Assembly (NCBI GenBank): GCA_003255025.1
Contig: QANY01000052.1
Span: 186,001-250,000 of the forward strand
Origin: Datisca glomerata
Lineage: Eukaryota > Streptophyta > Magnoliopsida > Cucurbitales > Datiscaceae
Length of the DNA: 64,000 bases
Direction: 5' to 3'
How positions within the stretch are numbered: position 1 is the stretch's first letter; each line of letters begins with the position of its first letter. Under the pieces are notes generated by a model. It saw nothing but the letters and a program-made list of their open reading frames with translations, had not been told where the DNA came from and did not search any database. This document shows positions 11,744 to 24,257 of the stretch, piece after piece. The translations under genes were made by a program, and so were the position numbers.

Positions 11744-12157
11744 TAGAGTAGTCCATGCGCTATAGTAGCCTTTTGCGGCCCAGAATAGTCCACGCGCTAC
11801 AATAGCGCTCTGTTAAAAATGAAAAGTAAAGCCCTAACATGAAGCGTTTTGATGTTGGAAGAAAAGTGAGAAAAATAAAATAAATTACAAAAGATACACT
11901 CTCTCGATCGTTGACACGTGTGTAGGTCATACAATACTAACCGTCTAATTAAAAATACATGGATCATTACCCAAATCCTCCCTCGTCGAAACTGAAAAAC
12001 CATGAAAAATAGAATATCCAAAAATGAAACCCCATGACTCCATTGCTCCAATCGCTCGAAAAGATCCAACCTGCATGAAAAGGTAGCCACCGGCAAGAAT
12101 CAATAAAAGGAAATCGAAGCTACAGAAACATTCCGCAACAATAGGTAAAAAAATTAT

Positions 12158-12499
12158 TCTTTACATTTTACTAGTATCTAAATTAGTGACCTAATCTTGT
12201 TTTTTTTAGTTTCAATACTTTAGATGCATATTAATTCCGTGATTTCAAGAAATATGTTAAAATACATGTTTCTAGTATCTACGTTAGTTACAAAAGCTTC
12301 CATTAACTCTCTTTTGTTAGAGTTTTATTCTGTACATTTTACTAGTATATAGATTAGTGACCTAAACATGTTTAGTTTAGTTTTAGTTTACTATCTATAA
12401 ATTTTGAGTCTTGTAGATGCATATTAAGTTGACAATTTCAATTAATCTGTTAAATACATTTTCTAGTATCAAATATAGTTATAAAAGCTTCAATTAACT
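12158..12499 (+). repeat. 171-bp tandem duplication upstream of the DUF1985 gene
   Basis: The phrase TACATTTTACTAGTAT at 12162 recurs at 12333, and the following sequence (ATTAGTGACCTAA, GATGCATATTAA, AAAAGCTTC) repeats in the same order with substitutions and small gaps. It lies in non-coding DNA before the acidic exon. Confidence 0.7.
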
Positions 12500-12670
12500 A
12501 GAAGTAGTAAAATTTATGTTTTTGTTTATGAATACAATAATCTGAAACATAATGTATATAAATTAGATACGGTTGTTGATATCTAATTTAGATACTAGTT
12601 TAAGAATATGAATGTTTATATGCTTAAAATTATGTTGTTATGATTGACAGATGACTGGAGAAAAGAATCT

Positions 12671-14121
12671 AGGAAGATCAAGAAGAAGAAACACAACCTA
12701 CCCAACTTGAAGATGAGACATAAAATACAACACAAGAAGATCAAACACAAAATATAACACAAGAAGAAGATGATGAAGAAGAAACACAAGAAGAAGGCAA
12801 TGAGGAAGAAGCTAAAGAAGAATCTGATGAAGAAGCTAAAGAAGAAAAGGATGATAATGATGAAGAAGCTGATGAAGAAGAAGAAGAATCTGAAAAGGAA
12901 GCTGACGATGATGTCGTATACAAGTCAAAGGTAAACCATCTCTAAAATGATATATGTCAATAAATTTGATACTGGACTGATATTAAGAAGATTTTGAATA
13001 CGAAACAACAGAGATGTTCCAAAAAAACATGTTTCAGGCATCTGCTTGACATAAAGATTCATAGCTTCTCATCGCAACTTTTTATGCACCTATCAAGATG
13101 ACAGTGCCAAATGTTGACAAAACCAATGGGGTATGCTTTAATTTTGACGGTACAGTTGTAAATTTTGGTCTAAAAGAACTCACCCTTGTAACAGGGCTGA
13201 ATTATGGTGAATATCCACTCATTCGGAAAGGTGGGATGCTGACGGGGAAGTTAAGAGAGGTTGTTTTCCCTAGTGTGAAGTCAACAACCAGAAAAAACCT
13301 TGCATTTTCATTCAATGTCATGCAAGGAGCGAAAGAGGAGTACATCATAAAAGTTGCCAGGTTATACTTTTTGGAAATATTTTTTCTAGCAAGGCAAGAA
13401 AGCATCAAGATCGACATACAACACGTCGACATAATTGAAGATGATGAGATTTTTTAGAAGTACCCATGGGGAAGGCTGTCATATGAGCTAGCAATAGAAT
13501 GCATAAAGGATTATGTGAAGAACGTGGATGCAGCAGGATACAGTGTTGGGGGATTCCCGTGTGCCTTGATTGTTTGGGCATACGAGACTATCCCTAGCAT
13601 TACAAATAGAAAAAACCTATATGTAAAGAGAATGGCCACAAAAATGCCTAGAATATGTAATTGGGAATCCCTCGTGCAGCCATCATGGGTGGACTTGGCA
13701 AACACATTTTTTAACACGAACATGGTATGTAGTTTTTTACCGGTACAAAAATTTATTTACCGTCTATTGTAAAATATGCTTCTTACAAACCTTTTTTTAT
13801 TACAAATGATCAAACAGCTACGCATTGTTTTGACGCCGATGATACCTACAAGGCAAGAATTGGACGCAGCGTACATGACTCCATTTTGTACCATAAGAAA
13901 GTCAACAAATAAAGGGAATCAACCAATAACTACTGCTGTCCAATCAGACGAAGAAGAATCCTTTGAGAAATTGATGAGAACATCACGAGAGAAAGAAAGA
14001 GAAGGAGAAACAAGCTGACAATGGGTAGATTTTGAAATAAAAGAGCAATTGCGTTTGATATTTGCAAGCTTGACGACAATATTAGACGACATGAAGATTT
14101 TTCTTGAAAGGCTTGACAAAT
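12671..14121 (+). pseudogene. DUF1985-domain (Ulp1-associated) gene, broken
   Basis: DUF1985 occurs N-terminal to Ulp1-type cysteine protease domains in many plant transposon-borne genes. Here a Glu/Asp-rich exon (about 12671-12930, donor GTAAAC) is followed by the domain exon from about 13040: the frame at 13098 has LKELTLVTGLNYGEYP and continues, through one in-frame TAG at 13456, into KYPWGRLSYELAIECIKDY and GGFPCALIVWAYETIP. A donor GTATGT after 13724 joins in phase to an acceptor CAG at 13815-13817. No Ulp1 catalytic segment is seen before 14450, so the protease part is absent. Stops in the acidic exon and in the domain show decay. Confidence 0.72.
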
Positions 14122-16923
14122 AACCTGGCCAACAATAGGAGGTAAGAAATTTATATATTGTTCCTCATATGAATATGAATACTGATACAACATATATTGA
14201 TATATAGGACAATGAACAAGAGGAAGGGGGGAAGGATGATGAACAAGGAGGCAAATAAGACACAATAAAGGCCAAGGATCTGAAGAGAAAGGTAGCTCTT
14301 CAAAAAAAGAAAAAGAAGACGGTTGGTAAAGAAAAGTAAAGTTCTAAAATCACTATATGTGGGCGAGGGAAATAAGAAAGTCAAGAAGCCAACATCACTT
14401 GAAGAAGGACTGAGCTTTTCTCTAGGATCACAGTTTGACTAGGTAATTGGTTATATGGCTAGTTTATAAGATTTGAAACATTTACTTGGTTTATGTTGAT
14501 TGTTGATATTTGGTATGGGTTTTAGAAACTGTTTTCTAGTTGATTAAATAGTTTTTTTAGAAACTGCTTTATAGTACTTGGGTTTGTTAATGGTGGATAT
14601 TGAAGCATATATGTTAAAATATTGACTAGGTTATGACTAAATATTGATGCATGGATGATTTTGTTTATGGACCATTGTGCTGAATGAAATAGGCAACCTC
14701 TTTTCAGTTTATAAAATATCTAAATAAATTATCTACACAATGTAAATACTTTATTGATGCATATATATAAAACTGTTAAAAGTACAGCTTGAAAAAGACT
14801 AGTATGTCCATACGAAAAACAGCTTGTATGGAAACTTATAGAAAACAAATGTAGATAAACAATATATATATATATATANAGACAATGTCAAATGTTGCAT
14901 TAATGTTGTGTCTACTTGCTATTCCTAGAAAAGGAAGCACGAATCGGGTTCTTTCTCATTTTATGATTGTGACCAACTTGACCACAACGACAACACTTTA
15001 TACTTGGCCGAGTTTCATATAGACGGAATACGTTTCTTCTTTGGTCTCTTAGCTGAACGTCTCACATCTGGAGGTAGTATCTTTAATTGTCCTTCATCCT
15101 GAATAGGTAAATTGTCCAATTTCCTAATGGGTGAACGATGCCTTTATAGGTTGAAGCGTATTCCATACTTGAAAAATAATCACTAACATATGAATATGAA
15201 CTCAAGTTGCGATTGCAAAAGTCATCACATGCATGTGCACATAGGATATGATCCAAATCCCACCTCGACTTGAACATGTACGACTAGCCAAGTTCAAAAC
15301 ATACATAATATCACTATGACTAACATGAAATTCATTTCTGCCAGATGAACCAACCTGAAAAGTAGTAAAAAAGTTATAAATAATCATTATGTTAAAAAGA
15401 ACAATATAATAAAGTAAAGTACATGACACATACCAACATAGTTCAAGAAACGACGTACTCATCCCTCATATGATCCTCAGCCCATGCTGTAAGCTTTATT
15501 TTCAAAAAAGATGCCACCGTTCTACGCTTATAAAACCATCTCAAACACATCTAATGTATAAATTCCAATAACCGTATAATAGGAAGTTCACGTGCTTCAA
15601 CTAAAACATTGTTAATACTTTCAGAGATTTTGAGGTCATCATGTTATACCACTTACTAGAAAAATAAGCTCATGCCCAGCTATGAAATCCAATTCCGTCC
15701 AAATAAGAATGAATATGTGGACATATCTTGTCTAAACTCTGCATGTGACGCTCAAAGTCAGTCATAAGATGAGCCTTAGCACATGCATACAAAATAGGAT
15801 CAATGTTATTTGGGAACTCAAATCTAATTTTTATATTCTGACATAGATGGAACATGCATGCTCCATGATGAGCATCAGGAAAAGCAATACTAATGGCCTT
15901 GGAAATACTAGTGTGTTGATCAGACACAATAATTAAATCAACATCTCCAATACAAGAATGCCACTTACGCATGAACCATATCCACGAATAATCATTCTTT
16001 GAGTCAAATATAGCGAATTCTAGTGGAAAAATTTGGTTTTTACCATCTAAAAAACAAGCAGTTAACAAAATACTCACATACTTGGCCTTTAAAAAGGTGC
16101 CGTCAACCAATATAAACGGTCTACAGTGTCTCCACCCATCTAAGGACGCTACATTAGACATAAAATGATAGTTGAACCTCCCATAAGAAGTCACAATACA
16201 TTATATACTGACAGTAACAAATTTACTAAGCATAAGGAACTATAATCATACCAGAGTTAGTTTCATGCAATGTTGTAAGAAATGAAGGAATGACAACATA
16301 TGATTATTCAGGAGACCCCAAAACAGAATCCATAGTAATTTCTCTTCCCCCAAAAACTTTATTCTAGCTAACATGAACACCATGTTTCGCACGTATGTGG
16401 TCAACAATCCTCTTTGGATGACTCTTTTGTAAGCAACCAAGCTTATAATATTCCTTTAAACACTCACTGATTAGCAGTAGCGTGCCTATAGTCACTTTGT
16501 ATAATATCTAATGAACAAGAATGTTCACTAATATACTTCATGACCATCCATAAATCACTATGCCTATACCTCGAAGCACACAAATACTAACCACAAGACT
16601 CATCAACACATATTCCCACAAAATGTTTACCATTCGACTTCTTCATCTTAAAATGAAAGTTATTTTTTAATGCAACCACTTGAATTGCTTTCTTCAACTC
16701 CACCTTATTACCAAACAAATCTCCCTCCCTAACATGAAAATCAGTTGGAGCATTCTTAACATCAACAATCTCAAAGAAACAACAATCAGACGGTTGATCA
16801 ACAAGTACATTACTAGTAGTAGAACAACTGGCATTGCCCATAGTTGAAATTTGTAAACTTTGACCAATCTTGACAACTAATGGACATTAGACATTTTTTG
16901 CAAAGGAAAGAAAACATCACTAT

Positions 16924-17893
16924 TAGGAGTGTAAGCGATTCAGTTTGGTTGGTTTAAGGGATTTTATCAAATCGAACCACACCGAACAATATATGTAAAC
17001 CAAACCAGACCAAACTGACAGATTAACAAGAACCTACAGGAAAACTCCAGAACATCCAAATCTCAGAAAAACAAAGATGAAGAAGTCTTTAATCCTATAC
17101 ATCTAGATCAAATATCACAGAGAAAAGCTAGAAAATTAAAGCCCTAAAATAAGGGATAAAACATTCTAAAAAATAGAATACATAACAAGTAATTTGAAAA
17201 GAAAAAAGAAAAATCTCTCATTCTACCAGATCTGGATAAGATGAACACAAATTCTCTGGTGTGGGTTCGGCTCAGATCTAAAAGAGGTAAACACAAAATC
17301 TTTATAATCTTTGTCGGCTTTGTAGTGTTGGCCGCCGTTGACCATAAAAGTTCATCAACAGTGAGATATTTAAGATAAAAGAGGGAGTATATACAAGAGA
17401 GAGATGATCGAGAGAGATGATGAACAGAGAAAAATGAGATGGAGAGAGATCGATGAAGACTTGAGGGAAGAGAAATAAGAGATGAGGGTCTGAGTCTAAA
17501 AAAGAGAGAGAGACTACGAGCATTTATAAAGCTATAGCTATTTAAACTTAAAGTTTAGAGTTTTTAAAGGTTGAAGGGTTAAAAAATAAAAAGTAATGGG
17601 AAAAGGTTGGGGATGGACTCGAACTCATGCGCTGCCACCCTGTAAGAAGACTTATCTAACAAAGCGCCTACCACTAATCTAGCCACTGATTTAGTAGTTA
17701 TTTGTACCTTTTTAAATATATATCGGTGCGGTTCGGTTCCTAGCAGTTTTAATCTCTTTAAACCATAAACCGAACCGCAAATTGTGGTTTTTGTATATCT
17801 TAAAATGACAAAAATTTGAATAATATGATAACCGACGTAACCGATATGGTTTGGTTTGGTTTGGTTGTTTTTTTTGTTTTGCTTACACCCCTA
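16924..17893. mobile_element. Non-autonomous hAT-type element inside mudrA
   Basis: Ends are TAGGAGTGTAAGC (16924-16936) and, reversed, TAGGGGTGTAAGC (17881-17893), 12 of 13 identical. Perfect 8-bp direct repeats ATCACTAT flank it at 16916-16923 and 17894-17901. Subterminal regions are rich in GGTTTGGTTTGG and its complement, typical of hAT transposase binding regions. No transposase frame is present. The perfect TSD suggests it is younger than most of its surroundings. Confidence 0.9.
17614..17685 (-). other. tRNA-like box A/box B pair inside the hAT element
   Basis: The minus strand has TGGCTAGATTAGTGG (17671-17685), box-A-like with extra bases, and GAGTTCGAGTCCA (17614-17626), a good box B. 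It may be a degraded SINE or tRNA-derived fragment. There is no cloverleaf I can close and no TSD, so no tRNA gene is claimed. Confidence 0.3.
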
Positions 17894-18980
17894 ATCACTA
17901 TCTTCCTTCAACTCCAACACTTTACAAGATGTCATCCTAACACCAATAACAACCTCCATAAGTATATTTTCTCGTGTAACAGAGAAACATGATTCACTTA
18001 TAACCCAATTCAATATAACACCAAATGTTGAATCCTCATCAACAAAGACCGGTTTTAATTTGTTATCTACATACGTATTGGTATCACACCATTTACCATC
18101 ATAAAAAAAAAAGAAATGGAACCTTCGACATACCTGAAAATACGATGGTACATAAATTTAAGAAAAACAGTGAGATTTATATAAATTTGATATTGATAAT
18201 ATCTAATTTTAAGTACCATTCTAAGAATATATGCTTCAAGTGTGAGTGACATATGCATCTAGTTAAGATATGTACAAAAAACAAAAAACAGAATCACGCC
18301 AGACAAAATAACACAAACTAAAAAATAGAAGAAAAAGAACAAATCACAGACTCACAACAACAAATCACATACTCACAAGAACAAATCACAGACTCATAAG
18401 AATAAATCACAGACTCATTAGATATCTAAAAAAAATCAGACTCACAGCTACATTATGAAAAAAATACACTATGAGAAACAACGTACATGATCTAGAATGA
18501 AATAAGTACAGAACATGAAATAGAATGAAAAAAGAAAGCCTAAAAAAGATCATATACGATAATGTACATAATCTGGTTAAATGAATTAACAGAAGAAATA
18601 AATCAAGAAACAAAAAGAAAAAAAACAAACCTCGACGAAGCTAGAACATAAAAAAATTGCACCGGAAAAGAAGAAAAATAGAAAACTCACAACTCGAAGA
18701 TCATGATCGAAGGAAGAAGAATAAATAAAAAAACAAGATCTAACCAAGAAACCCACAGCTTGAAACCCTCAACCTAAAGCAAAAATTATTCCTCTTACTT
18801 AGGAGCTAAGGTTTCTAGGAAGAGAGAAGCCACGCGTGAACTCTTCCCGAAAATAGAAATCCACGCGACTGAAAACCCACAGCTCGGAGAGAAAAGGGCG
18901 GAAAGGGATTTTTTTTAATTAATCAAACCAGCGTCTCGTGGCCCAAGGGACATTTATGTGCTTGGATTAATCATGGCCTT

Positions 18981-19578
18981 GTATTTGGAACCTTATATAC
19001 TAGCTAGGTATAACTGTGTCCAGATATAGTTCAGAATATGCTTAGCTCCGTGTCTTAGGACTTTAAGGATTAGGCCTCTAAACATTTGTATCTTGATCTA
19101 TTCACTTTCTTGAATTGGTATAAAGAGTGTGATTAGCAAATATCTTCCCTTGCATCTGCTTGATTGTGCTCATATTTTAATATCCGTCTCCATTTCTAAA
19201 AAAAATTTAAAATTCACTAGTTGAACACATCTACCATATTTCAATGAATTTTACTTTTTGTTTATCCTAAATTACACTAACACGTTATACACTTTCACGT
19301 CTTGGCACATACACCACCAAATAAATTTAGCTGACGGGGACCCTGCAGTTTTAGAAAATAGGAAAAGGGTCCTTCTGTTAGGGTAAGCTAACTTCCTTCT
19401 ATAACCACACATTTTATGACGTGCCAACTTATCTCTCTCTATCTCTCTTTCTCTTCCTCCCTCTCCATAGTCACTTTCTCTCCCACTCTGTCCCTCATTC
19501 GTTCCCACCCACCCTCCCCTTTCTCCGTCTCTCTCCCCTTTCTCACCCTCCCCCATCCCCCTCTCCCGCCCCTCTCTC
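18981..19578. other. Unassigned stretch ending in a pyrimidine-rich block
   Basis: No gene recognised. 19428-19578 is almost pure C/T on the plus strand and ends at the Tekay LTR. Frames read here on either strand (LSLSLF..., GEGEKGERDGERGG) are composition artefacts. Confidence 0.5.
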
Positions 19579-21332
19579 AGTAACGTCTCGATTTTTTAGG
19601 GTTAAACATGCATATAATTTCATAATTTAAAAACCCTCAATTCAATTGTAACCCTAAATTGAGAAAATCTCCAAATTCAAAACCCTAATTTTGCCATAAC
19701 TTTAACATTAAATAGTGGAAGCTTAAAATTATTTTATGAACTATCTATTCAATAATCTGTAATAAATGATAAATTAATCTGTAAAAAAGTCAATCATAAA
19801 GAATACATTAAGCATGAAAGTCAAACATATTATCGTAGACTAAAACATAAAAAATCATAAATTTCTAAATCAACTATAAGTTAACTAATAATCTGTCTCT
19901 AATGTTATATAATCATAATTAACTGAAAATTTATTATTTGCTAACTATAGCAGTTCCTCACTCTTGGTGCTCGCCATCACTTGCAACACCATCATCTATG
20001 ATGGAGTGAATATTAAAAATAGTCAGTAAGTAAACTAACATACTAATAAGCTTCACATGACATAACTGTAAACATGTAACTCATGAAGTTATAATTTAAG
20101 TGAGCATAAACGATATAGCTAATACGTGTAAAGCTCAAAATCTAATCATACATAATATGGTAATTAACTGGACTGATGTGGAAAAATAAATAAAACACTT
20201 GATCATAAAATTTAACGATAGAAGTAAATTAACTAAACAATATTAAATTCAATACGTTGTAATATTAAATTAAATATGTAACATTCATAACACATTAATC
20301 AAATTACTATGTAAGTCTACTTACGTGGAATGATACGAATTAAATTCAGCAACTATTGATATGAAATCCATATATCATATATCACTAAGCATTCAGATAA
20401 TACCTATCATTATTTAATAAATTAGAAGAGTTTACGATGATGGAACGGTGAAAAATAAACTAGATAATATCTGATCGAGCAGTTCAGATTGGTTCAACTA
20501 GGTCCGGTCGGTTTGAACCGATTTGGTTCTGCTGTGTTGGTTCGGTTCAGTTGGTTCAGATAGACTGGTTCAGTTCAGGTTAGTTTGGTTGGGTTGAACC
20601 AGCTTGGGTTGAACCAGTTTGGGTTGGTTGGGTTGAACCGGTTCGATCAGGTCAGGACCAATCAGGTCACAAGACCCAGTTACAGTTTGAACAAAGGGTG
20701 AACAGAGAAACAAAGAAAAGAAAACAAGCTTATCGAAGGCAGCGGCGATGAAACAACGATCCAGAGAAGACGAGTAGGAGACTGCCATGGAAGGAAAAGA
20801 AAACAAGAAAGATAGGGATGAGATCAGAGATAGCAACATGACATAGAGAAAAGAGAAGGAAATAGAGAGACCGAAAGCTTAATGAGAGAATGAAAAAGAT
20901 TAAACTTACCAGAATTTGAAGGACTGTGGCGACTAAAAACCAGAGATGTAAATAGGATGCAAATTGAACAAAAATTGAGATTGGGATAATTATATATAGA
21001 ACATTGAAATAGAAAAATCTGGAAAGAGTGAAATGAGAAAAATAATGAAGAAAGAGGGAAGAAGAAGATAGCTTACAAAAGGAGACCAACCAACAATGGA
21101 GATGCAACGAAGAGGAAGAAGAAGAGACCAAGCTTGCTGAATGAACTTGAGAGAAATATGATGGCTGCGTAAGAGATATGGAGAAGAAGAACAACAGTCA
21201 TTTGAGAGGGAAAACTGCCAGAGAGAGAGATAGAGAATGAGGGAGGTGGTTGCATTAGGGTTTTGTGTACTTAAGGTGTGAGTGGTGGGTTTAAAATTAC
21301 AAATCAACCCCTTTAAATCCTGGGGTATTACA
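19579..21332 (-). repeat. Tekay 3' LTR
   Basis: Plus-strand start AGTAACGTCTCG (TG changed to AG), end GGGGTATTACA. It lacks about 420 bp present in the partner LTR (26820-27240), including the 52-bp repeats. Confidence 0.88.
20480..20665 (+). repeat. GGTTCAG/GGTTGGG minisatellite in the Tekay LTR (left copy)
   Basis: Dense irregular GGTT, GGTTCAG, TTGAACC units, many of them self-complementary. The equivalent block in the other LTR is at 27612-27835 with different unit numbers, so it has changed length since insertion. Confidence 0.75.
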
Positions 21333-21347
21333 TTCTCTCCTCATTAA
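21333..21347 (-). promoter_or_regulatory. Tekay polypurine tract
   Basis: The minus strand reads TTAATGAGGAGAGAA directly before the LTR start TGTAATACCCC. Confidence 0.8.
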
Positions 21348-21449
21348 GAACTTTCATCGAAAGGAATATACCGTATTGAAATAACTCTAGACACTTGACA
21401 CGTATCTCTGCTTCTCGTTCCCATGTTGCTTCCTCGACCGATGATTTCT

Positions 21450-22796
21450 CTAGAGAATCTTGACCAACTGCATCATTCTGTTATGCAGAGTTTGATTCAT
21501 GTGCTCTATAATTCTGACTGGTTTCTCTTCATAAGTGAGGTCATCACGAACTTGCAAAGGTTTAAAATCAATGACATGCATTGGATCATGCACATACTTA
21601 CGAAGCATTGAGACTTGAAACACATTATGAACACATGAAAGAGCTGGTGGTAAAGTGAGCTGGTAGGCTAAATGACCGATACAATCTAAAATCTTAAAAG
21701 GACCAAAAAATCTGGGATAGCTTCCCCTTACGCCAAAATGCATAACATCCTTCCTTGGCGTAACCTTGAGAAACATGTGATCACCCACTTCAAATTCAAG
21801 GTCCTTTCTCCTAACATCTACTAAACTCTTTTGCCTACTCTGAGAGGTCTTCATTCTATCCTTGATTTTATGAATAGCTTCATTATAGACTGAACCAAGT
21901 CAGGGTCCAAAAGCTTTCGTTCCCCAACTTCATCCTAGTGGACTGGCGACCGATAGTTTTTCTCATAAAGTACCTCAAACGGAACCACACAAATCGTTTC
22001 CTGGTAACTGTTATTATATGCAAACTCCACGAGTGCCAACTGCGCATCCCAACTATCTAAGAAACCTAACACACAAGCTCCAAGCATATCCTCTAATGTT
22101 GGATTATACGCTCAGATTGCCCATTAGATTGCGGATGGAGAAGGCTGTACTAAAATTGAACTGAGTACCTAAAGCTTTTTATAGACTCCGTAAAAAATTT
22201 AAAGTGAACCGCGGATCACAATTTGATACTATAGACACTAGAACCCCATGAAGTCGAAAAATCTCTCAGATATACAACCGAGCCCAATCCTCAAATGAAA
22301 ATGTAGTCCTACCAGACAAAAAGTGTGCAGACTTGGTAAAATGATCAACCACAACCCAAATGAAGTTATAACTTTTTAACGTCCTTGGTAGCCCTGAAAC
22401 GAAATCCAGAGTCACATGTTCCCACTTCCATTCAAGAATACTTCATGGTTGCAAGACCCCAGATGGTCGTTGTCTTTGGGCCTTGATCTACTGACACACT
22501 AAACACTTACTAACAAACTCACCGATATCACGCTTCATACCATTCCACTGATAATGTAACTTTAAATCGCGATACATCATGGTACTGCCAGGGTGCGCTG
22601 TATATCGTGAACTATGAGCCTCCGTGAGTAATTCTTGCATAATGACTGCGTCTTTTGAAACAAAAAGCCTCCCATGAAAGTGAAGAGTTAAATCATTACT
22701 GACATAGAACCCTTGTCTTTTGTCCAAACCCACTTCACTATGAATCAGAAGCAACTCAGAGTTTGAGTTCTGTGCATCGATAATACGTTGCTGCAA
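21450..22796 (-). pseudogene. Tekay integrase with C-terminal extension
   Basis: 22488-22796 carries the end of RNase H and the integrase zinc-binding domain (H and C residues in SRYTAHPGSTMMYRDL and KCLVCQ). The core is fragmented from 22487 to 21870, though LHPQSNGQSER with the catalytic Glu is readable near 22140. 21450-21854 is an open 134-codon C-terminal frame with FEVGDHMFLKVTPRKDVMHF, the GPFKILDCIGHLAYQL segment and LTYEEKPVRIIEHMN, which in Tekay/Del elements precedes a chromodomain. The chromodomain itself is not clearly readable before the purine tract. Confidence 0.87.
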
Positions 22797-22929
22797 TGGC
22801 GGTTGAACTGTGAGCTGAGCTAGCTACTTTTTAGTGTCTTTCAACAAGACCTGAATCTCGGCACGTTCAAAATCCCCTAGGATATGCTCTTGAAATGTAA
22901 TAAGAGCTGCTAAATGAACTGATTTTCAA

Positions 22930-24116
22930 CTTAAGACATCAACCACTACATTTTCCTTTCCTGGGTGATAAATGATCTTGCAGGTATAATCCTTCACTAG
23001 TTCCAACCAACGACACTGCCTCATGTTAAGCTCTTTCTGAGTATAAAAGTACTTTAGACTCTTATGATCTGTGTAAATCTAACATTTACAACCATACAAG
23101 TAATGTCTCCAAATCTTGAGGGCAAATACAACTGCAGCCAACTCCAAATTATGCGTAGGATAGTTCTGTTCATAAGGCCTGAGTTGCGAGAAGCACATGC
23201 TATGACCTTTCCCTGTTGCATCAAAACATAACCCAAACCTCTCTTGGAAGCATCACTGTAAATCACAAAGTCTCTCATACCATATGGAATGGTCAACACT
23301 AATTTTTGTTTAAGGCTCTGAAAATATTTCTCACACTCAACCGCTAAGTAAAGGTGGCATTCTTCCTAGTCAACTGATTAAGTGGAACATCGATCTTTGC
23401 AAAAACCTCAACAAACCTCCTCTAATATCCTGCTAGACCCAAAAACTATGAACTTCCATAACATTTGTCGGTTGAGGCTAGTTAACCACTACTTCAATCT
23501 TAGATGAGTCAACAGAGATTTCATCTCAAGATATCACATGACCAAGGAATGGTACTTGTTGAAGTCAAACCTCACAGTTCTGGATTTTGTCATATAATTG
23601 GTGTGTCCTTAATGCTTACAAAACAATCTTGAGGTGATCCATATGCTTAGCTTTTGATCTAAAGTACATCATAATATCATCAATGAAAACAATCATAAAA
23701 TAATCCAAGCAACCTTTGAACCTGGTTCATCAAATCCATAAAGGCTACCAGAGCATTAGTTAATCCAAACGACATCACTACAAACTCGTAATGGCCGTAA
23801 CGAGTACGAAACGCTGTCTTAGAAATATCCTCATCTCGAATCCTAAGCTGATGGTAACCTGATCTCAAATCAATCTTAGAGAATACTGAGGCTCCCTGAA
23901 GTTGATCAAATAAATCTTCAACTCCCTATAGTTAATGCATAGCTTCATTGATCCATCTATTTTTTTAACAAATAATACTGGAGCACCCCAAGGTGAAACA
24001 CTAGGTCTAATGAAACTCTTATCCAGTAATTCTTGAAGTTGGTCCTTAAGTTCTTTCAAATCTGTAGGAGCCATATGATACGGAGCTTTGGATATAGAGG
24101 TAATGCCTGGTACCAA
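22930..24116 (-). pseudogene. Tekay reverse transcriptase-RNase H
   Basis: RT begins at 24116 with [20 protein letters not shown] and [21 protein letters not shown] second frame (23680-23868) has [20 protein letters not shown] and the FGLTNA segment. The polymerase active site [10 protein letters not shown] is intact but in another frame near 23670. RNase H starts near 23280 with [20 protein letters not shown], keeping its first catalytic Asp. At least four frame changes and several stops separate these pieces. Confidence 0.88.
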
Positions 24117-24257
24117 CTCAATAAGAAAATATGTCTATCATAGGGGAGTAAGTCCTGACAATTCATTAGGAAAGATGTCCAAAAATTCACAAATGACTGG
24201 AGCTGATCCAATATCTACATGTGTTTTAGAAGTATCCAAATCACAAGCTAAATAGCC

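Larger units (their letters stand above)
14912..18131 (-). pseudogene. mudrA: MuDR-type (mudrA) transposase, broken and interrupted by a hAT element
   Basis: Cut-and-paste transposase of the Mutator family. From the N-terminus: an N-terminal region at 18131-17894 starting MSKVPF, frameshifted at a poly-T run; the MuDR DNA-binding-type domain at 16587-16841 (FHVREGDLFGNKVELKKAIQ); the MULE transposase core at 15670-16194 with FILVDGTFLKAKY, VSDQHTSI and CMFHLCQN; a SWIM zinc finger split over two frames at 15202-15462 and 15083-15277 (SRTCS and WDLDHILCAHAC); and a C-terminal CCHC knuckle near 14970 (RCGQVGHNHK) after RPKKKR. The stop is at 14912-14914. A 970-bp hAT insertion (16924-17893) and at least four frame breaks make it non-functional. 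Confidence 0.85.
11660..18980. mobile_element. Mutator-like element (Kaonashi/ULP-type candidate), defective
   Basis: One block holds a MuDR-type transposase gene on the minus strand and a DUF1985 gene on the plus strand, a pairing known from plant MULEs that carry Ulp1-like genes. The left edge has GAACTACAAGAATGGCCGGG and the right edge, read in reverse, CACATAAATGTCCCTTGGGCC, which align loosely and may be eroded terminal repeats. I found no convincing 9-bp TSD, so the borders are approximate to about 50 bp. Confidence 0.55.

Noticed and set aside
12741..12923. Minus-strand Ser-rich open frame
   Set aside because: Shadow of the Glu/Asp-rich exon on the plus strand (GAA/GAT codons read backwards).
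13511..14384. Minus-strand frames in the DUF1985 region
   Set aside because: The plus strand carries the recognisable domain and splice signals; the minus frames show no family pattern.
16203..16248. Short GT...AG intron in mudrA
   Set aside because: At about 45 bp it is too short for a normal plant intron; a frameshift in a pseudogene is as likely.
19272..19630. Open frames on both strands in a C/T-rich block
   Set aside because: Low-complexity composition, no conserved protein features.
20570..21307. Long minus-strand open frames rich in Phe/Ser/Leu
   Set aside because: They lie within the Tekay LTR purine-rich block and have no counterpart with the same frame in the other LTR.
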